Source of the DNA: Oligoflexia bacterium
GTDB taxonomy: Bacteria; Bdellovibrionota; JAFGOL01
Assembly: GCA_016926495.1 (NCBI GenBank)
Contig: JAFGOL010000103.1
Span: forward strand, 1-8,460
Direction: 5' to 3'
DNA length: 8,460 nt
Shown here: one piece after another, positions 6,245-8,460 of the stretch
Position numbering within the stretch: position 1 is the first letter of the stretch
How the letters are laid out: the number at the start of each line of letters is the position of its first letter
The notes under the pieces: generated by a model
What the model was told of the DNA's origin: nothing
Database searches by the model: none
What the model saw: only the letters and a program-made list of their open reading frames with translations
Made by a program: the position numbers and the translations under genes

Positions 6245-6611
6245 AAGTCATAAATATATGAAACTTGTACTTAAAAGTTTCCTTGTTATTGCTGGCGCCC
6301 TCGAACTCTTTTGAAAAGACCATGGCCTTTTCGGGACACGCCTCAACGCAATAGCCGCAAAAAAAACACTTTGAGTAGTCCAGCGTAAGCAGGGATTCGT
6401 TTTCGCTTATACTTATGGCCCCGGACGGGCAATCCCTTTCGCAAATACCGCACAGGCTGCACTTTTGTACGTCTATGGCGATAAAACCCCTTGTCCTTTT
6501 GGGCAAAATCGGCCTGGCTATGGGATCAGGGTACCTTTCGGTAACCTCCCTGTTTGAGAGAATAAGCTGCACCGCCCTTTTTATAGTCCTGAATAAAGCA
6601 ACATACTTCAT
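6243..6611 (-). CDS. NuoI / HyfH-type 2x[4Fe-4S] ferredoxin subunit
   Basis: This is a 122-residue iron-sulfur protein of the NuoI/HyfH/EchF family. It carries electrons between the entry end of the peripheral arm and the cluster next to the D subunit. Both cluster motifs are complete. CSLCGICERDC gives C51, C54, C57 and C61, followed by the PSGAI turn. CFFCGYCVEAC gives C82, C85, C88 and C92, followed by PEKAM. The preceding RYPDP and PKRTRGF (26-43) match the NuoI lead-in after a short amphipathic N-terminal helix. The frame is open upstream to 6686, but the start at 6611 is preferred: AGGA stands 7 bases before it, and it begins 2 bases after the NuoH-like stop, whereas the longer start would run through that gene. 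This is the best-conserved protein in the window and implies that the complex still moves electrons. Confidence 0.93.
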   Translation of the reverse strand: MKYVALFRTIKRAVQLILSNREVTERYPDPIARPILPKRTRGFIAIDVQKCSLCGICERDCPSGAISISENESLLTLDYSKCFFCGYCVEACPEKAMVFSKEFEGASNNKETFKYKFHIFMT

Positions 6612-6613
6612 AC

Positions 6614-7354
6614 TTAAATCCTGAACAGCAATGATACCGATTTTCCTTCGAGCATCATAAGCCAGATAATATTTCCTACAAAACAAAGCAGTGACGCTGT
6701 CAGCACTATGCTCAGCGAATACTCCATGTTCTTGTGCACATTAAGCCTCGGCATTATCATCCTTATAATATACTGAATAATCACGCACGCAAACGCAATC
6801 ACGGAGGCATGCATGAAATTATTGTCTACGACATACAGCGATGCCAGAAAAATATTAAGAGAGAGGTTCCTTGAAAGGTTCAGGGGAACCGACTCCGTTT
6901 CGTCATAACAGATAATAACGACGAGAAGTATACCCAGAAAAAACGAAAACACCGTAAAAGGATTATGAACCGCGATTATGGTGGCGCCGGTACTCAGGGT
7001 ATTAATGGCCGTGAAGGAAACAACTATAAGCGAGAGCAACGAGGACGTGTTTATAACAATAAATCCGTACCGCCTGGCCCTGAAAGGGGTAATTGTTGAA
7101 ATCATTATAAACAGCGATAATAATACAAACGCGTTATTCCTGCCCGAATAGCTGACCACGATATGGGCCGCAAAAAACATAAGCAGTATGTAAGGCAGTT
7201 TTATCAATATACCGTGCAGGGACCTCAGCACCAGCAACAGAAAATTATCCCCTAATCCTATTCTCTGCTCGATCCTTATTACTATGTTATGCACAACAAT
7301 ACACGAAACAAGAAGTGCCGCGATATAAAAGCACAGGTTATACAAAATATTCAT
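6614..7354 (-). CDS. NuoH-like membrane anchor subunit, shortened and charge-depleted
   Basis: This 246-residue integral membrane protein has about 7-8 helices; NuoH is usually about 320 residues. Its place between the D and I homologues is the canonical nuoH position. Three NuoH landmarks are visible. RIEQRIGLGDN (27-37) matches the RVGPNRVG loop after helix 1. ETESVPLNLSRN (152-163) lines up with the ETNRAPFDLPEA-type loop. RMIMPRLNVHKNM (198-210) matches the RxxxPRxRxDQxM motif before the last helices. The middle loop is diverged: the Arg, Asp and following Glu that help form the quinone cavity and E-channel in NuoH read as S, N and R. The ELxxGYxxEY segment after it appears shortened or missing. 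Its ATG overlaps the D homologue's stop by 4 bases, with GGAG in the upstream coding sequence. It probably couples the peripheral arm to the membrane arm; loss of ion-path residues is inferred from a by-eye alignment. Confidence 0.72.
   Translation of the reverse strand: MNILYNLCFYIAALLVSCIVVHNIVIRIEQRIGLGDNFLLLVLRSLHGILIKLPYILLMFFAAHIVVSYSGRNNAFVLLSLFIMISTITPFRARRYGFIVINTSSLLSLIVVSFTAINTLSTGATIIAVHNPFTVFSFFLGILLVVIICYDETESVPLNLSRNLSLNIFLASLYVVDNNFMHASVIAFACVIIQYIIRMIMPRLNVHKNMEYSLSIVLTASLLCFVGNIIWLMMLEGKSVSLLFRI
6619..6622 (-). promoter_or_regulatory. ribosome binding site deciding the ferredoxin start
   Basis: AGGA on the minus strand lies 7 bases before the ATG at 6611, inside the last codons of the NuoH-like gene. 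It favours the 122-residue form of the ferredoxin over an upstream in-frame ATG at 6686. Confidence 0.7.
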
Positions 7355-8433
7355 TTATCCATCTCCATAATGGAAACATACATGCTGTCAAGGGCCATCT
7401 GCGCGTAATCCACAATCGTGCCCCTCAACGCGTCATTAATGATCTTTATGTTGGTATCAGACGGAGAAACTACATCTAATTTTTCCGTCTTTCCCGCCAT
7501 CCCGGTCTTGATGCTGATCACGGCTATACCTCTCGGGGTTTCTATTTTCTGCCTGTAAAAACCCGACGGAAGGACAGAGCTCAGGGTGATATTCCTGTAA
7601 TCATAGATTAAATCCTGTTCGACCGCAAAGGCAATTATGTCCAGGGACCTGCCTATATCATCAACTATGGCTATTATTCTTGAATACGCGCTGTTTTTAT
7701 CCGGCAGGTCCCTGCCGGCGGATAAAATTTCAAGTATAGCGGGTTCCTTGTAACTCAGGTACGGCCTGGTTATCCTTAGATCGTTGTTATCGCCTCCGCA
7801 CCAGGCCAGGCAGCCCGTCAGGTTCGTCCGGTTCGCGTCAGAGGGATATATAACCGCTACATTCCCGAATATGGAGCCCAGTGAAACATTGCCTACTATC
7901 GAATCCCTGACTTTCTGCATGATCTTCCCGACCGACGCAACGGTTTCCCTCACAAGTTCAATATTACCCGGCGTAAAATTGATCCTGAGTCCGCCCGGAA
8001 TATGCACCGAATGAAAGATCCTGTGGCCGGTTATATTTTCAAAACAGTCAATGATCAGGTTTTTTATTTCGTAAAGTCCGGCAACAATAGAGGGAACCTG
8101 GGCGTAACCCAGCAGCCTTATAAGTTGCAGGGTGTGGCAGTAAGTTCTTTCAAGCTCAAGAAAAACCGTTCTGATCATTGAAAGCGCGGCGCTGATATTG
8201 ATATCGAGCATATTCTCTACCAGCATGCAATAGCACACGGCGTAGTGATTATGGCTGCTCTGTTCTATCCTTTCAATGTACGGGATAACGCCCTTGGGCT
8301 CAAGCCCGGCACATATCTCCGGAATATTTCTTGAAGTAAAGCCTCTCAGGATATCAACACTGTGTATCCTTTTGTTTCTGTGTCTGATGCTGAGTTCCGC
8401 AAGGCCGAAAAGAGAATTGTAAAAAATATTCAT
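7351..8433 (-). CDS. NuoD / group 4 hydrogenase large-subunit homologue lacking the active-site residues
   Basis: This 360-residue soluble protein belongs to the 49-kDa (NuoD) / energy-converting hydrogenase large-subunit family, which forms the catalytic cavity of the peripheral arm. Family landmarks appear in order: VIPYIERIEQSS (49-60) where NuoD has a PYxDRLDYxS-type sequence; a Leu/Glu-rich helix pair (66-110); HIPGGLR (144-150); TGCLAWCGGDNNDLR followed by RPYLSY (206-228); IETPRG (297-302); SPSDTNI (323-329); and a C-terminal SMYVSIMEMDK in place of NuoD's SxDxVxGExDR. The hydrogenase CxxC pairs are absent (E57 and S60 at the first; no DPCxxC at the end), so no Ni-Fe centre is expected. 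The N-terminus is short and lacks the GPxHP loop that lines the quinone pocket in NuoD. Its TGA overlaps the next ATG (ATGA). Family assignment is firm; the substrate is unknown. Confidence 0.82.
   Translation of the reverse strand: MNIFYNSLFGLAELSIRHRNKRIHSVDILRGFTSRNIPEICAGLEPKGVIPYIERIEQSSHNHYAVCYCMLVENMLDINISAALSMIRTVFLELERTYCHTLQLIRLLGYAQVPSIVAGLYEIKNLIIDCFENITGHRIFHSVHIPGGLRINFTPGNIELVRETVASVGKIMQKVRDSIVGNVSLGSIFGNVAVIYPSDANRTNLTGCLAWCGGDNNDLRITRPYLSYKEPAILEILSAGRDLPDKNSAYSRIIAIVDDIGRSLDIIAFAVEQDLIYDYRNITLSSVLPSGFYRQKIETPRGIAVISIKTGMAGKTEKLDVVSPSDTNIKIINDALRGTIVDYAQMALDSMYVSIMEMDK
7697..7725 (-). repeat. GC-rich inverted repeat inside the NuoD-like gene
   Basis: TTATCCGGCAGG (7697-7708) pairs with CCTGCC (7711-7716) and GGATAA (7720-7725), with a 3-base bulge (GGC, 7717-7719) and a tight centre. 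It can form a stable RNA hairpin encoding LSAGRDLPDK. No U-run follows, so it is not an intrinsic terminator. It may be only a coding coincidence. Confidence 0.55.
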
Positions 8434-8460
8434 AATTCACTTACACCCCGTAAAAGGCCG
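8434..8460 (-). other. probable 3' end of an upstream gene plus ribosome binding site of the NuoD-like gene
   Basis: Only 27 bases precede the NuoD-like start. On the minus strand all three frames reach a stop here or just after. One ends ...RPFTGCK at a TGA 3 bases before the ATG. One ends ...AFYGV at a TAA. One ends ...GLLRGVSEL with its TGA overlapping the ATG as ATGA, the same junction style as several downstream genes. A GGGGTG (8444-8449) lies 10 bases before the ATG and can serve as Shine-Dalgarno. From operon logic the upstream gene should be a NuoC- or NuoB-type subunit, but too little sequence is present to choose a frame or identify it. Confidence 0.4.

Noticed and set aside
6612..6686. 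A longer N-terminus for the ferredoxin starting at 6686.
   Set aside because: It would overlap the NuoH-like gene by 73 bases, and the added residues do not resemble NuoI; the start at 6611 has a proper Shine-Dalgarno.
7351..8433. Reading the D homologue as a functional [NiFe] hydrogenase large subunit.
   Set aside because: Neither CxxC pair is present; the aligned positions read E/S and S/E.

Overview
The whole window is one minus-strand operon. It encodes a strongly diverged membrane complex of the complex I / group 4 hydrogenase / Mrp-antiporter superfamily. Every gene reads right to left, no intergenic gap exceeds about 5 bases, and most neighbours overlap by 1 to 13 bases (ATGA, GTGA, TTGA and TGATG junctions). 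Clear Shine-Dalgarno sequences and GTG/TTG starts point to a bacterium. Composition is moderate and A/T-leaning by eye, with frequent ATA (Ile) and AGG (Arg) codons. That fits an uncultivated anaerobic lineage (Omnitrophota- or Elusimicrobiota-like groups are a guess), but nothing here fixes the taxon. No promoter, terminator, RNA gene, mobile element or CRISPR array is visible; both operon ends lie outside the window.

Module A (8433 to 1645) keeps the canonical order nuoD-H-I-J-K-L-M-N: a catalytic-subunit homologue (D), a NuoH-like membrane anchor, an intact two-cluster ferredoxin (I), J-like and K-like small membrane proteins, then three antiporter-like subunits L, M and N. The order is textbook, but the sequences are far from textbook. 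The D homologue has neither the hydrogenase Ni-Fe cysteines nor the NuoD quinone-pocket GPxHP motif. The H homologue has ETESVPLNLSRN where NuoH has a motif like ETNRAPFDLPEA. The M homologue keeps the Glu of FWE but appears to have lost both key lysines and the distal Glu of the proton path. L, N and K lack recognisable channel charges. Only the 2x[4Fe-4S] protein is fully conserved.

Module B (1648 to 1, running off the left end) follows without a break. It holds a 56-residue two-helix protein, a second NuoH-family protein resembling the hydrogenase HycD/HyfC/EchB branch, a five-helix NuoJ/MbhD-E-like protein, a NuoK/MrpC-like protein, and the first 15 codons of a further protein. By position that last one is probably another antiporter-like subunit.

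Working model (inference): an electron-transfer complex with iron-sulfur wiring but no standard hydrogen or quinone site, attached to an unusually large membrane arm built from two concatenated modules with two different H-like subunits and weakened proton-channel residues. It resembles the hydrogenase-related (Ehr) complexes in concept. Its substrate, and whether it moves ions at all, cannot be told from sequence alone. The B and C equivalents are expected just upstream, to the right of the window.
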